Assembly (NCBI RefSeq): GCF_016545825.1
Contig: NC_052613.1
Location: 1,922,001-1,986,000 of the forward strand
Direction: 5' to 3'
Source: Eucalyptus grandis
Lineage: Eukaryota; Streptophyta; Magnoliopsida; Myrtales; Myrtaceae
Length of the DNA stretch: 64,000 nt
This document shows positions 9,929-21,110 of this stretch, one piece after another. The notes beneath the pieces are model-generated. The model saw only the letters and a program-made list of their open reading frames with translations. It was not told the DNA's origin and did not search any database. How positions within the stretch are numbered: position 1 is the stretch's first letter; the number at the start of each line of letters is the position of its first letter. Both the position numbers and the translations under genes were made by a program.

Positions 9929-11918
9929 TTGAATCAATCACTTGGCACCGATCTTCGCACCGGACAAGGCTCGGAACGGCATGCCTTAATGCCGAACCAA
10001 GACCTAAAGGCTTGGGTACACCTTACTATAGTGACGATCCCAAGTTTGACGAACCTCGGCTCCAACCTGATGTGAATACACATGTATTGAGAATGACCCT
10101 CGGCTCATGGTGTCATTCAACACTAACCACAAAGTCCCTACATCCATTTGGACTATGGAAATCGGCATGCTTGGTGCCTTACCCAAACCTCGTGGAATTG
10201 GGCAATCCTTGTATCAATCAAGGCATAAGATCGACAAACCTCAATGTGTCTTAGGACCATGCAGCCTTAGGCGATTCCCGTACTAAGCGAGGCTTGGACC
10301 AGGCATCTTATTTACGCAGAAACCAAGGCTTCATGGCTAAGGCGACTTGTCTTGCGATGAACTCAATCCGAACAAACCTTGGTCTCATTCCGAGCGTGAA
10401 CAACTCAAGCACATGTTCAAGCATAAACATGAGCAAAACCATACAAAAAAAAATCCAACATCCTACCCACGGCTTGATGGGTGAGCACCTAACTAGACTC
10501 AATAATGGAGACTACCGCCCTAGAGGAGACATAAGGATCTTACTTACCTTGGCAAACCTCGAGGACCAACTTATATAGCTTGATGGATTGAGGATGCAAG
10601 GCCAAGAGAGAAGGAGAAGGAGGAGGAGGAGATGGATGACAAGGTGAGGAAAATGAGGAAGGGCTCCTCCTATTTATACTACTTGGTGGCATCCTTACTG
10701 AGGATGCAATGCCAAGTGGTCCATTCCAAATTCTCCAAGTGTCCCACCTACTTTCCTTGGGTGGCAAGTCTATTTTGCCTCATGATTACGCCTAGAAAAT
10801 GAGTTGGCCAAGCTAAAGGCCTTACTTGGCAATCTAAGCTCCTAGGTGTCATGGATTATGGCCCACTTTTCATTCTCTCATTGGTCCACCTCTACCCCAC
10901 ATTCAATGGGCATTTAATGAAGCCTAATGATGATAGTGACAACTCAGGGGTTCTAGAATATTCTGCCGTAATGAGGGCTCATGTAGCACATTCCAATTGG
11001 TCCACATATACATCACTTTTTTTCTAGAATATCCAAAGATATTTTGCCGCTATCATGACTTTTGACTTTTCAAAGGGACAACTCACCCCTTCATTTAATG
11101 AGGGAATTCTAGAACTTTCCCTATTTTGTCATTTTCTCCATTAGGAAGGCCCTCTAGAAAATTATATCATTCTAGTTTGTTCTAGGGCTAGAGAAGAGAT
11201 CATTAGGTACACCTCAAAAAATCAAATCAAGTACACCCGAGGTTCGGTCCTTACATCCCATATTCACCCAAACCGTCCTTTGGACGATCGGTCGGTTGTC
11301 CTTTAATTGGTTTGAGATCTATTATAAGGCTAACCATGGCCTAGCACAAGGCCAAGGCATCCATAGACCTTAGAATAAGTGACGGAATAGCCAGGTCTAT
11401 CCTGGGGCTCATTCCGGTTGGCACCCAATCCACCGGTAGGGTTCATGGTCGGTGCATTGCCAATCTATGATTGGACATCACCAATTCCAGATTCCATTCC
11501 GATCACTAAGAATTAAAGAAGGAATGATGCATTTTTGGTTAGAAAGAAATCACATTTGGTCAATTCAGATCATCCATGTATTAGTGAATAACCAGGCGGA
11601 ATCACCCGCAACTAGAGACTATGATCGGTCGGATCGACCTGCGACCATCCACCGATCCAAAATCATCCCGTGACCAATTCTCGTGATTGAAAATCATCTT
11701 ATGAGCTGCTGATCCTATCCCCTTGGTATGGTTAGTAGAAATTCACGGCCGACACCTTAACCAATTCGTGACCGGTCGATCGTTCGGTCGATGGTTGGTC
11801 ATGACCAATCTGTGATTCTTTGCCGATCAAACCGATCGATCCATGGCCAATGGCCCATGATCAATCCTTTTAGGACCTTATGGCCAATCCTTACGGGGTC
11901 AGAATCGAGGATATTACA
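9929..11918 (-). mobile_element. Solo LTR, minus orientation, TSD ATAAC
   Basis: ATAAC at 9924-9928 and 11919-11923 bounds a 1,990-bp sequence. On the minus strand it starts TGTAATATCCTCGATTC and ends GATTCAA, one base past the usual CA. A TATA-like agtataaatagg lies on the minus strand near 10672-10683, followed by a pyrimidine-rich leader. No gag or pol is inside. Sequence 57462-58440 is a diverged plus-strand relative of its 5' half. Open frames in it are short and look accidental. Confidence 0.72.
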
Positions 11919-11923
11919 ATAAC

Positions 11924-13145
11924 AGCCCGTGACAAAGGGGCTTGTAAATGTAACTAATGTAATTGTATGTATTTAAATGGTTGTTTTCCTGGTTGCTTAT
12001 TGTTGTCTGGGTGTTGTTTGTAACGTTTTTGCATGTGCTTAATGAAAAGATAAAAATAATGGGATGGCGATGTGCCTGGGACATTGCAAAAATAACCCCC
12101 GTCGCTCATGACCCTGGAGATGGAGTTGGGGTTGTGATAGGAAAAAGCACAACGAATCAACACACCACCTTAAAAGTGGGGCAAAACACCACCAAAGGTC
12201 GCTAATAAGTAATTATTGACCTCAAAACTGACTTACATTTGTTGCAGGCAAGAGCATGTTAGACATATATTACTATTTGTGATTACTATATAGTATTAGG
12301 GTAATTACAATTCATATTAATTACAATATATTCATTTATATGTAAATTGGCCAAAACAAACATCTCTCTTTTGTAATGGATTATGTCATTTCTTGTTTGG
12401 TTGTTCCTAATCGAAGGCAGGCAACCAAGCTAACGAGAGCTTAGAGAGTCAAAGTAGAAGATCTTTGCTTGGTAATCTCTTAATTAACAAAGACCAATAC
12501 TACGTATGTGCACATTTGTTTCCCCAGAAAATTCTCCATTGAGAAAATAATTTTTCTAAAAGTGATCGTTTGTATTACTTAGAAAAAATAAATGAATGAG
12601 AAAATAGTTTTATCATCAGTGAAAACATTTAAATATAAACTATCGCAACAATGAAATTTAGAATAACATTCGGAAAACGAGGACAGCGAGGAAAAGGACA
12701 AGGATGATATCAAGTATAAAACATGGGCCAGTAATATTGGTACAAATTCTGTGACAGAGCAATTTTCGCGGACATTATTCATTTAGATCCAGATAAACTA
12801 TTTTAAAATTAAAAATGATCCGGCCAAATTAAACCTATATTGACCCATTTTCATGTAATAAAGTTTTAGGGATTCATACCTATCAAAAACCCAACACATT
12901 CCCTAACCAATTGGAGATCCAATCTTTAGCAATTTTTTCCTTAAATATCTAAAATAACATACTAAAAATAACCAATTTTTAAATTAGAATACACAAAAAA
13001 AAATTGTCAAATAAGAAATTACTAAAAATAATTCTCCCAAATAACTCGTATTTCGAATGCATTAACAAAGACCTCTATTATTTTTCGGCAATCATCATCA
13101 CACCGTTAGCAAGTCACACTAATGTTCTCAAAAAATTTGGAGATT
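11924..13145. other. Intergenic, no gene recognised
   Basis: AT-rich sequence. A short open frame at 11963-12205 has no recognisable domain and no supporting signal. No repeats to other parts of the window were noticed. Confidence 0.4.
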
Positions 13146-13319
13146 AAAAAAAATGAATTTGATTTCTTTTCTTTCTTGGCACCCTTCCACTTGTTTGGAC
13201 TAGTTGTCTTATGAGTGTAAGTTTTTGGTTCCGGGAACCCCCTTTTTTATAGTTCTGATTAAAGTCAATATATTCTTACCTTACTAAAAAAAAAAAAAAA
13301 AAAAAAAAAATGAATTTGA
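13146..13319 (+). mobile_element. Short poly-A retroposon (5'-truncated LINE or SINE) with 17-bp TSD
   Basis: The insert 13163-13302 is about 140 bp and ends ttcttaccttact plus a long A run. It is flanked by the direct repeat aaaaaaaatgaatttga (13146-13162 and 13303-13319). A poly-A tail with a long target duplication is the signature of target-primed reverse transcription. The attcttaccttact-type end resembles plant L1 3' ends, so a truncated LINE is preferred over a SINE. Confidence 0.75.
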
Positions 13320-14240
13320 AATAAAAATTATGTTAGGAAAAGATCAAGAATTGTCTTTTCCACCAAAAGAAAGAACATATAGACATATAGAAGAAAAAAA
13401 ATTCATCCAACCACCTTATGTTCTCAGGAGAGCTAATTGGGTGATTGGACCTTTCTGCCCGTGTCCCTAATTTATTAAAAATGGAGAGCTGATTGAGGTA
13501 ATAATTACTTGTTTCTCTTATTTTTCAATCGTGCATTGCATCATCTACATATCTAGAGCAAGGTTTAAATTGGTGGAGCACAGACGCGATCTCAAAGTTC
13601 GCATCTTTTGAACACGATACGGCAGTCAATTATCAATCTTTCTACATGTGTTCAAAGAAAACCAATTAACAATCCAAAGACAAAGCTTGTTCAATCTGAA
13701 GTCTTCTTCACACTCAACCTTTTTAAAGGGGTGAGTATGTATATTAAACAATCAACCAAATCCTCCGCTTCCATCTGGAGAAGCCTTTGGAAGCACTCGA
13801 ATTTTTCCAACCAGACCAGAATTACAATTTGGGCCAATAGCCAGCTGTACCCATAGGAAAATGGGTGTAATTGATAAGTCAAAAGTCACCAACAATGCGA
13901 TTTATACTTAACTTCCAACCCATCAATAAATAGGATTGGTGAACATACTCTCCAATTAGGACTTTTGCAAGTCAATAAATACCCTTTTTGAGCAATGTGT
14001 CGTGCCATATAGATCAATGTACCATTAGCCACATTCAAAATTTTGGAAACTTATGGTGGCTGACAAATCACTAATCACTTTCAAGCAATAACTTGTAAAA
14101 AGGTTTCAATAGTAGGTGATCAAAGGTTTCAATAGTAGGTAAACACTTTTTAAAAAATGATCGCTTAAGTGTCAACTCAATTTGGATCATTGAAAATCCA
14201 ACAATGTCATATATTAATAATTTCTCCATTCTACATGGCT
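13320..14240. other. Intergenic, no gene recognised
   Basis: Contains only short open frames (for example 13608-13856) without recognisable features. The similarity shared with units 2 and 3 starts near 14240. Confidence 0.4.
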
Positions 14241-14782
14241 CATCTTTCTCTTATATTAGGTGTTAACCAACAAGAGGAAGTTTGTTAGCTTTACAGTGAA
14301 AATTTCATGAGGGAAACTTCAGAACAATTGCTTTATTGTGAAAAATTTATCTCTTGGCTACTCTGTGTTATCTTATCTTACTCTCTCTTGCAAATTTATT
14401 GTAATTTTGCCTCAATTGGAGGAATTGGGAATAGTTTTTTTTTTTTTTAAGAACATAAGCAATTTTGCTCCTATTTGTTAATTTGTGGCAAAGAATGTGA
14501 TAGACGACATCATTTAGAAGCTTTGCAGGCAAGTCACGTCAGGCGATTTATATTAGATTTTGTGAAGTCAAATTTTTCGGCCACACAAATTGCCGATTAA
14601 AGTAATCGATATGTTTTAACATTCAAGTAATAAAAAAAAATTATGACATTAAGTAGGCACCGTCCTCACAAAACCTTACATCAATATTATTTAGCGTAGG
14701 ATTGACCTACGACCCAACTATTATATATTTACTATGTGTCAACTCAGAGATGGCTCGGATGGTAATTTAAAATGCCGAAAGA

Positions 14783-15286
14783 TTAAGTGGTGCAGTGAAT
14801 AGGATCATCGGGCTTAGGGGAGGGCGGAGACATCTTGGGACTTTCCTTCAGGCTACGCGACTCTACTGCTTTCCTCTTCTTGTTCAGCCTGAAATCAATG
14901 TAGGAATCAAGACCAATAACTTCCTTGAGTTTGAACCCACCACCTAATGCTTTTCTTGTGGATCCCATTTTGCTCTCTTCGTGTCCACCTTCGTTACACA
15001 ATTTAAAGAAAACCTAGGGTGAGTCTATCAAGTCGGAGAAATAATCATACGCTCATTATCAACTAAGGCGAACTTGTTCACCATAAAGAAAGAAGAAGAA
15101 GAAAGAAGAATGATGGTGATACGTATTACCAGGGGCATTAGGAACATGTTGAGCAGGAAGCAAAGAGGCACTCGTTGGTGAAGGCAGTTGATCCACCATG
15201 ATGAGTAGATATGCCACTACTGCTATCGCCACCCACTTTCTCTCAATGCTCTTCTTCTTCATCATTGCTCTCACTCTAACGGCCAC
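14783..15286 (-). CDS. Putative small secreted protein, two exons, complete copy
   Basis: Proposed CDS is exon 1 15286-15130, intron 15129-14989 (GT-AG, 141 bp, phase 1), exon 2 14988-14783, giving 120 residues. Exon 1 encodes a basic start, then the hydrophobic run WVAIAVVAYLLIMV, a likely signal peptide, followed by SPTSASLLPAQHVPNAP. Exon 2 is basic (RKALGGGFKLKE, NKKRKAVESR) and ends with Pro/Ser-rich SPPSPKPDDPIHCTT. A Met at 15265 could be used instead. The join restores a glycine codon and keeps the frame, and a pyrimidine run precedes the acceptor. Two more copies share exon 1 closely, which supports a real family. The layout resembles a secreted peptide precursor, but I do not recognise the family; CLE similarity at the C-terminus is weak. 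Function unknown. Confidence 0.6.
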
Positions 15287-15289
15287 TAA

Positions 15290-16961
15290 CTAAAGGACCT
15301 AAAAAGATTGGAAAAAGAGGGGTGAGCAATTACAGCACAGTAAGTAAGGCATATCTCTTCTAAGCAAATCGAGCAGCCACTACATGTAAATATATAAAGC
15401 AATACCATGAACTCATAATCCAACGCTTTAATATACATATCAAATCATATACAAGTCGGTTCTTTCCAACAAAGTTTTGTACAAGTCAGAAATACACATT
15501 TAAATCTACTATCACAATTCATATATTGATGGTCAAGTCTATTGTCTATCAAAAACTACACCAATGGTCCATTCATTGATCCATCTCATATCAAAACGCA
15601 CGTTAATGGTCCATCCATCAATCAATCTTTTGCTCAATATCAAACCATGGTCACGACACAACATCTTGTGACAAGGTGATTAAAATTTCCTCCTTGGAAA
15701 GGTCTCTACCTACAAAGTTGGTGGCTTGACCCAAAAAGATATCATAAACCCAATATGCATACTCACCGGCCTCCCATGGGCTCACAACAATATTAAGCAC
15801 CAAACTCACATCCTCCAACATCCAAAAATTCAATCCATAATCAATACCATAATCCACAATGCATTTCATAAATCAATCATATAACTTTTCATAACTCTGT
15901 CCATCCGATAGAAATACTTTTTTATAAAGCATTTCTCATATCATTTCATAAACCAAATTCACAATTTGATATATATAACCTTTTGTAACGTTTTTCATAA
16001 AATGCTTCTCAAATTATCTTAGAACTCATTCCACAAGCCAGTTCGCAAAGCGATATATATGTCATTTCACAGTACCTTTTATAAATCCATTCTCAAATGT
16101 TAAGAGGTAGTAATTGCCCGATCTAGAATTTAATGCAACAAACATACTTTAATTACTCTTAAAATACTCAAATCTGTATTTCTTTCAAGACATAAGTTTA
16201 CAAATCCATAGAAGAAATAGCACAACTCACCTAGATATGTCCCAAACCAAACAACACTTTGCTAAATGAGCCAATAATCTCATAATCCTAACAATTAAAT
16301 GAGAATCGGCCTTAAAACCAAATAAAACTCTACCTCAACAACAAGATAGTTAACTATGTGTAAACGCCAACAAAATGACTTCAACATGCTAACAAATCAC
16401 CCATCCAAAGCGATTACATGAACTTACACTCAGCGGGAAACCCTAAAATTCTCACTCCGACAAAAATGGGTGCCAAAATGACTCGCGTCAAAACTCACGG
16501 CTCCACAACACCATATACCTTAATTTCCATGAAGTCTCAAAGCTCCACAACTCAAGAATCAGACTTCGTGCCTCAAATTTCCCAAAATTCCGAATTTAAG
16601 CTCTACTTCCAAAAACTACCCCAATTAGATGAACGAGGGCGCAAGTACTTACTAGGCTTTGTGATACGTAGTCGACTCAGCTTGGCAAGATCCTTGTGGT
16701 GTGCGTGCACAAAAATCCCCCTTCTTTCCTTCCTCTTTCTTCTTCTTTCTTTATTTTCCTTTCTTTCTTTTCTCTCTCTTTTTCTTTCTCTTTTCTCTCC
16801 CTTTTTTGTCTGCCCGAGCTCTCGATTTAAGAAAAGCTGAACGTCCCCTCCTTTTCCTTTTTTTCTTTGACTTTTCAACACTTGAGCTATTCTTCATTTT
16901 TTTTCTTTGGTGGGTCCCACCACTTCTTTTTGACCGGTCCAAAATCTCAAGTATTACAACA
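15290..16961. mobile_element. Insertion of about 1.65 kb upstream of the unit 1 gene (probable LTR)
   Basis: Absent from the matching positions of units 2 and 3, where the gene start and the gagcaa..gatca block are only tens of bases apart. The right end reads ctcaagtattacaaca, whose reverse complement TGTTGTAATACTTGAG looks like an LTR start, so it may be a minus-oriented solo LTR. A clean target duplication was not found and the left edge is uncertain by about 20 bp. It contains a pyrimidine-rich tract at 16720-16880; the open frames on both strands there are compositional. Confidence 0.5.
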
Positions 16962-17850
16962 AGAACCGCAACGTTGAGCAACGGATCATAGGCAAAGTCC
17001 AGAAGTGAAGGACCAGACGGCTTGAATACATAATGTAGCAAGATTATTCAACCCCACTGAAAATGATGGCTTTGTGGAATTCACGGTTTGATCGAAGTTG
17101 TTCATCTCTTGACTTTGAGTCTACAACAGAGTCATAATTCCAATATATTGGGGCCCATCTGAACTTTTGGGAGGCTTCCTCATCCTTGCCCTCAAAATAC
17201 TAGTCAGTCTCTCGGATTTGAGCAACCATTTGTGGTTTATTCCATCATTGACTTCATCTTCCTCGTGATGATCACGCAAGCTAGTGGTCAAGAATTTGCA
17301 GAAAATCTCTTCATAAGATCATTGAAAGCATAATGATAAATCAATAAATCAAAAGACATCCGTTTTTGTAAAATTTCAGGTTTTGGTGGCCAGTTACTTA
17401 AATTGTCTGAAGGAAATCTATGATTATGCATTTGAAACAAGAACAAGAGCAAGAACACTCAAAAGTGCCTCCAATCTCTTCACTAATCAGTCTGGCCAAA
17501 AACCCAACCAATCGACAATCTCCACCAAGGTCATTGTTCTGTCTTCAGCTCATATCAAAAACGCTAACACACAAAATGGGTATAGAGCAATCGGTCTTGT
17601 TTGTTTTTGCGGACATTACAAATGAGACAGATCTTGGGTTTTCTCTTTTTAGATGTTCATGTTGAGAAAATGTTCCGGATGAAATGGAAAATAACGGTTG
17701 AGAATTGGCAAGATCTGCTGTTTCTTTTCTTTTGGCTGTTCAAAGAAGTCCATGTCGTGAACAGAGTGAACAGAAGGAGGAGGAAGAGAAGGCCAAAGAG
17801 AAGGAGCTAAATGGTCTACTCGAGACTACTGTCCGGCAGCCATAAGTGCT
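16962..17850. other. Unit 1 flank, upstream of the secreted protein gene
   Basis: Collinear with 52440-53320 in unit 3, including the purine-rich stretch gaggaggaagagaaggccaa near 17775. No convincing gene. Short frames at 17383-17810 are not conserved as proteins between the copies as far as I can judge. Confidence 0.5.
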
Positions 17851-20563
17851 GGTCGTGTTGATACCTAAATTTTGACGACCCAGTCATTGATTTATTGCAT
17901 AAAAATTAGGAATTAATTTTAACCCATAAAAAAATAAATAAAATAAAATAAAATAAAATTACATCAAAACAAATAAAAGGAAAAAATGGGGAAAATCAAT
18001 CCGATTGATTATGCATGAAAATTTGAAATTCTGATGAATATTCAGCTTTTGATAAATGCATAAGCAATTAGGAAATTAAGTGAGTAAAGGGCAATAATTT
18101 TGATAAAATGGAAGGAATTGAGATAAAATTGAGATGATCGGAATCATGTTTCGATTTATAATAAAAAAAAAAGTAAAAAAGAGAGAGAGAAAAAAAAAAG
18201 CCTCCACTCCCTGTACGTACGAAGTCAAAGTCAAAAAGTGAGCAGAGGGAAGCAACGTAAGTGACGTGAGACAGGTGAGAAAAAAAAAAAAAAGAGGAAA
18301 AGGATTTCATCGTCATCTTCCTCGCGAGAGGACCCTCCGGCCGCCCCAGCCCGAGCCGCGCCGACCACCGTCGCACCACCGCGACTCGTCACCTCACTGT
18401 TGCGCTTGCGTCCGCCACCGCGGTTCCGCCTGTCTCGCCGCGACATCCGGCCCCGCCGTCGAGGCACGCAGCTGCTCCTCGCCACTCCATCTCCCTTGCC
18501 GCGACCCAGCACTGACGACCGCCGTGCTCGCCTTCCTCCCGCGACGCCAGCAGCCGCGCCTGAACCCTCCATGACGTCAGATAGCTGTTGCTGCCGCGCC
18601 CGGCGCCCGACACCCATAGCAGCACCTCCGTCGCCGCACCACATCCGCGCCTCCGCACCCCCGACGACTGCGCCCGCTGCGTTCCACCCGTTCCGCCACG
18701 ACCCCGACACTCACCACTGTTGCATTCGCTCTGCTCTGCCCACGACCCAGCAGCACTGACGCCGCCTTCGCTCCTCAACCGAGTCTGCATCTCCGTCCGC
18801 CTGCCCTCAGCGACGCTCGCACCCGAGCTCCGCCATTGACCCCGCACCACCTCCGTCGGCACCTTCGCCCGAACATCGTCGACGCCTGCTGCCGTCGACG
18901 CCCGCCCGAGCATCTCCGCCTTCGACGCCAGCGACCCGCACCGGCCCCCTCTGCTTTCGTCGCTTGCAGCGCTTCCACCGCTGCCTACAGCAGCCCGCGA
19001 CCCAGCGCCCGACACCGCTGCCCCCTGGCTCTCGACACCCGCAGCTGCCCTTCACCAGCGGTCTGCTGCTCATTTGCCGCGCCTGCCAGCCTCCGCCCAG
19101 CAGCACCGACGCCGCCAAGCTGTCGCGACCGACGCGCCCATTCGGCCATCACCGCTGTTGGTCTGCTCTCCAATCACCGCGTCAACGCTGCTGTCCTCCC
19201 CATCTTAGGTAGTTTATTTTTATTTTTTGATTTTTTTTTTTTTTTTAAATCAAGTTTCATTATTATTGTTTAAGTTGGAACATTGGGTCAATGTTCATTT
19301 TATGAATATTGTAGGTATTATCCATAGAGTTTTGCCCAAAATTATTGTAATTATTAATTTGATTCGTAAGACGTCGAATCATTTTTTAATTATATTAATT
19401 TTTTTGGCATTTTGATAGTATTTTAACTTATTGAATCATTATAATTATTAATTTGATCCGTAAGACTTTGGATCAAATTTTTAATTATTTTGAATTTTCA
19501 TATATGTCGTGATATTTAGGGTTAAAATAATCGTTAATTTAACGCGTAAGACAACGAATTATTTTTTTCGATTATTTTAATCCTTTATTTGATGAATGTC
19601 TTGATTAGTTTAGATATAATGTTTATTTGATAATTGATTGTCTTGGAAAAACACTAAAAAAATAAAATCAAATAAAATCAAAATCTTGGATCGAGCATGT
19701 AGGTTTAGTAAATTAGGATTGCATTTTTAGGATTACATTTTTTAGGATTGCACTTTTAGATAGATAATTTTTGTGATAAATTAGGATTGATTTTTTTATA
19801 TATATAGACAAACTTTTAAATAATGTCGGCACATCTTAATAATCTCTTTTTTTCTAAAAAAAAATAGTTTTCTAAGATAGGATAGGTTTTAAATCAAATT
19901 AATCCCTAAAATAAATTAGAAAATTATTCATTTTAGATAGTATAATTAGGGTTTTTATTAATTCCGAATTTCAACAAAAAAATACAAAAATATATAGGTG
20001 CATGTTAATTAATTTGCATAATATGTTCATTTAATTAGAATTTGTCTATTAGTAAAATTAGGTCATGTAGTTAAAGTGCATATTTTAAATTCAAGATAAA
20101 AGAAAACCCCAAAAAATTTGTTTGCTTTGTGTGTTTATTTCTTTTGATGCAATTTGTTTGATTTATTGAGTATTTAATAATGATTGAGTACTCGTGTGAT
20201 CACCCTATTACATAATAGAAATTTAGATTAAAATAAATCTAAGCTGCATGCAAAAAATTTTTTAAAATAAAAGAATGGTACCGAAAGAGTATTAGAGAAA
20301 TCTAGTGTAATTAAATCCCCATACCCAAAGCCTCTTGTTCATAGGAGTAAAATAATTTTCTCATTATTTTACTTGGATGTCTAATCGACATACCGTAAAC
20401 TAATTAGTGGCGACTCCTAGATAAAATCCATTTGCATGTTAAAAACTTAACCCTAAGTTGCAAATTGAATGGGCTTGGGAGAGCCCGAGCTAAGTTTAAA
20501 ACTTAGTAATCCATTAGCCTAAAACTTAGGTAGTGCATCCGAAAATTAGGTCGCGACAGGTCG
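17851..20563 (+). mobile_element. Solo LTR with TSD GGTCG
   Basis: GGTCG at 17851-17855 and 20559-20563 bounds a 2,703-bp LTR (17856-20558) starting TGTTGATACCTAAATTTTG and ending GGTCGCGACA. Unit 3 has the uninterrupted site (gggctagtcggtacgtaatt near 53325), which confirms the insertion. A TATA-like cgatttataataaa near 18152 precedes a GA-rich stretch and then a strongly GC-rich block (about 18300-19200), with AT-rich sequence after it. No PBS, gag or pol is present. Likely a Ty3/gypsy-type LTR left by recombination. Confidence 0.88.
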
Positions 20564-21110
20564 GTATGTAATTTGTACTTGAATTGCGATTACTTTGTAC
20601 TTTTAGCCTCTTTTAGCCTTTTATTTAGCTGCCTTGCATCTTATATTGGAGCTATCCTACAGTTCGATGATAATTTGATAATCATCATAATTTTATAATT
20701 ATCACCACCTTGTAGAACGTGTTAAAATTGTTTGTTATATTAGACTTCATGGGCCGAGTGTGGAAGATGATAAGTATGAAATGAATATCACTATTTTACC
20801 TAGCAAATATAAAGTTCGTTGAAAATTTGGACAAAAAGAATGTGTAACCAATTAAATAGTCTTGTTGAAAAAGACATGCATGCAAAGGATCATCTGTAAT
20901 CGTGGCGATGTTGACTGGATAACGACAAGCTTCGCCTACTAATGAATTATGGATTGTACATTCTTTGGCCCATTTGAAAATAAAGAAATGAGTCATTTCT
21001 ATGGTGTGTGTGTGTATGAATACACATAATGTGTCAATATGGATTGGCACGTGATGTCTATCCCGTTTCACACGCATTATAGAGTTGTAACCTAGAGTAT
21101 TGGAACTTGT
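20564..21110. other. Distal part of duplication unit 1
   Basis: Similar to 22440-22930 and 53330-53870. No coding frame beyond shadows. Confidence 0.6.

Larger units (their letters stand above)
14240..21110. repeat. Segmental duplication unit 1 (with small secreted protein gene)
   Basis: First of three related segments. Shared landmarks: a 3' flank with gaacaattgcttta and aagaacataagcaattttg (14300-14520, matching 21140-21300); the gene 14783-15286; an upstream stretch with gatggctttgtggaattca (17060, matching 52540); and a terminal block with gtgttaaaattgtttg and ggtgtgtgtatgaa (20690-21040, matching 22500-22870). It is enlarged by the insertions at about 15290-16961 and 17856-20558. Boundaries are approximate. 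Confidence 0.75.

Noticed and set aside
14783..14830. CLE-type peptide hormone motif at the end of copy 1 (SPPSPKPDDPIH)
   Set aside because: Only a gapped resemblance (a three-residue insertion is needed), and copy 2 does not keep it; named only as a weak possibility.
16603..17041. Lys/Arg/Glu-rich and Phe/Leu-rich frames
   Set aside because: Complementary readings of one pyrimidine tract within the 1.65-kb insertion.
18231..19273. Long open frames on both strands (up to 208 residues) in the GC-rich block
   Set aside because: They overlap on opposite strands in many frames, are Arg/Pro/Ser/Ala-rich, have no domain and lie inside a TSD-flanked solo LTR; high GC removes stop codons.
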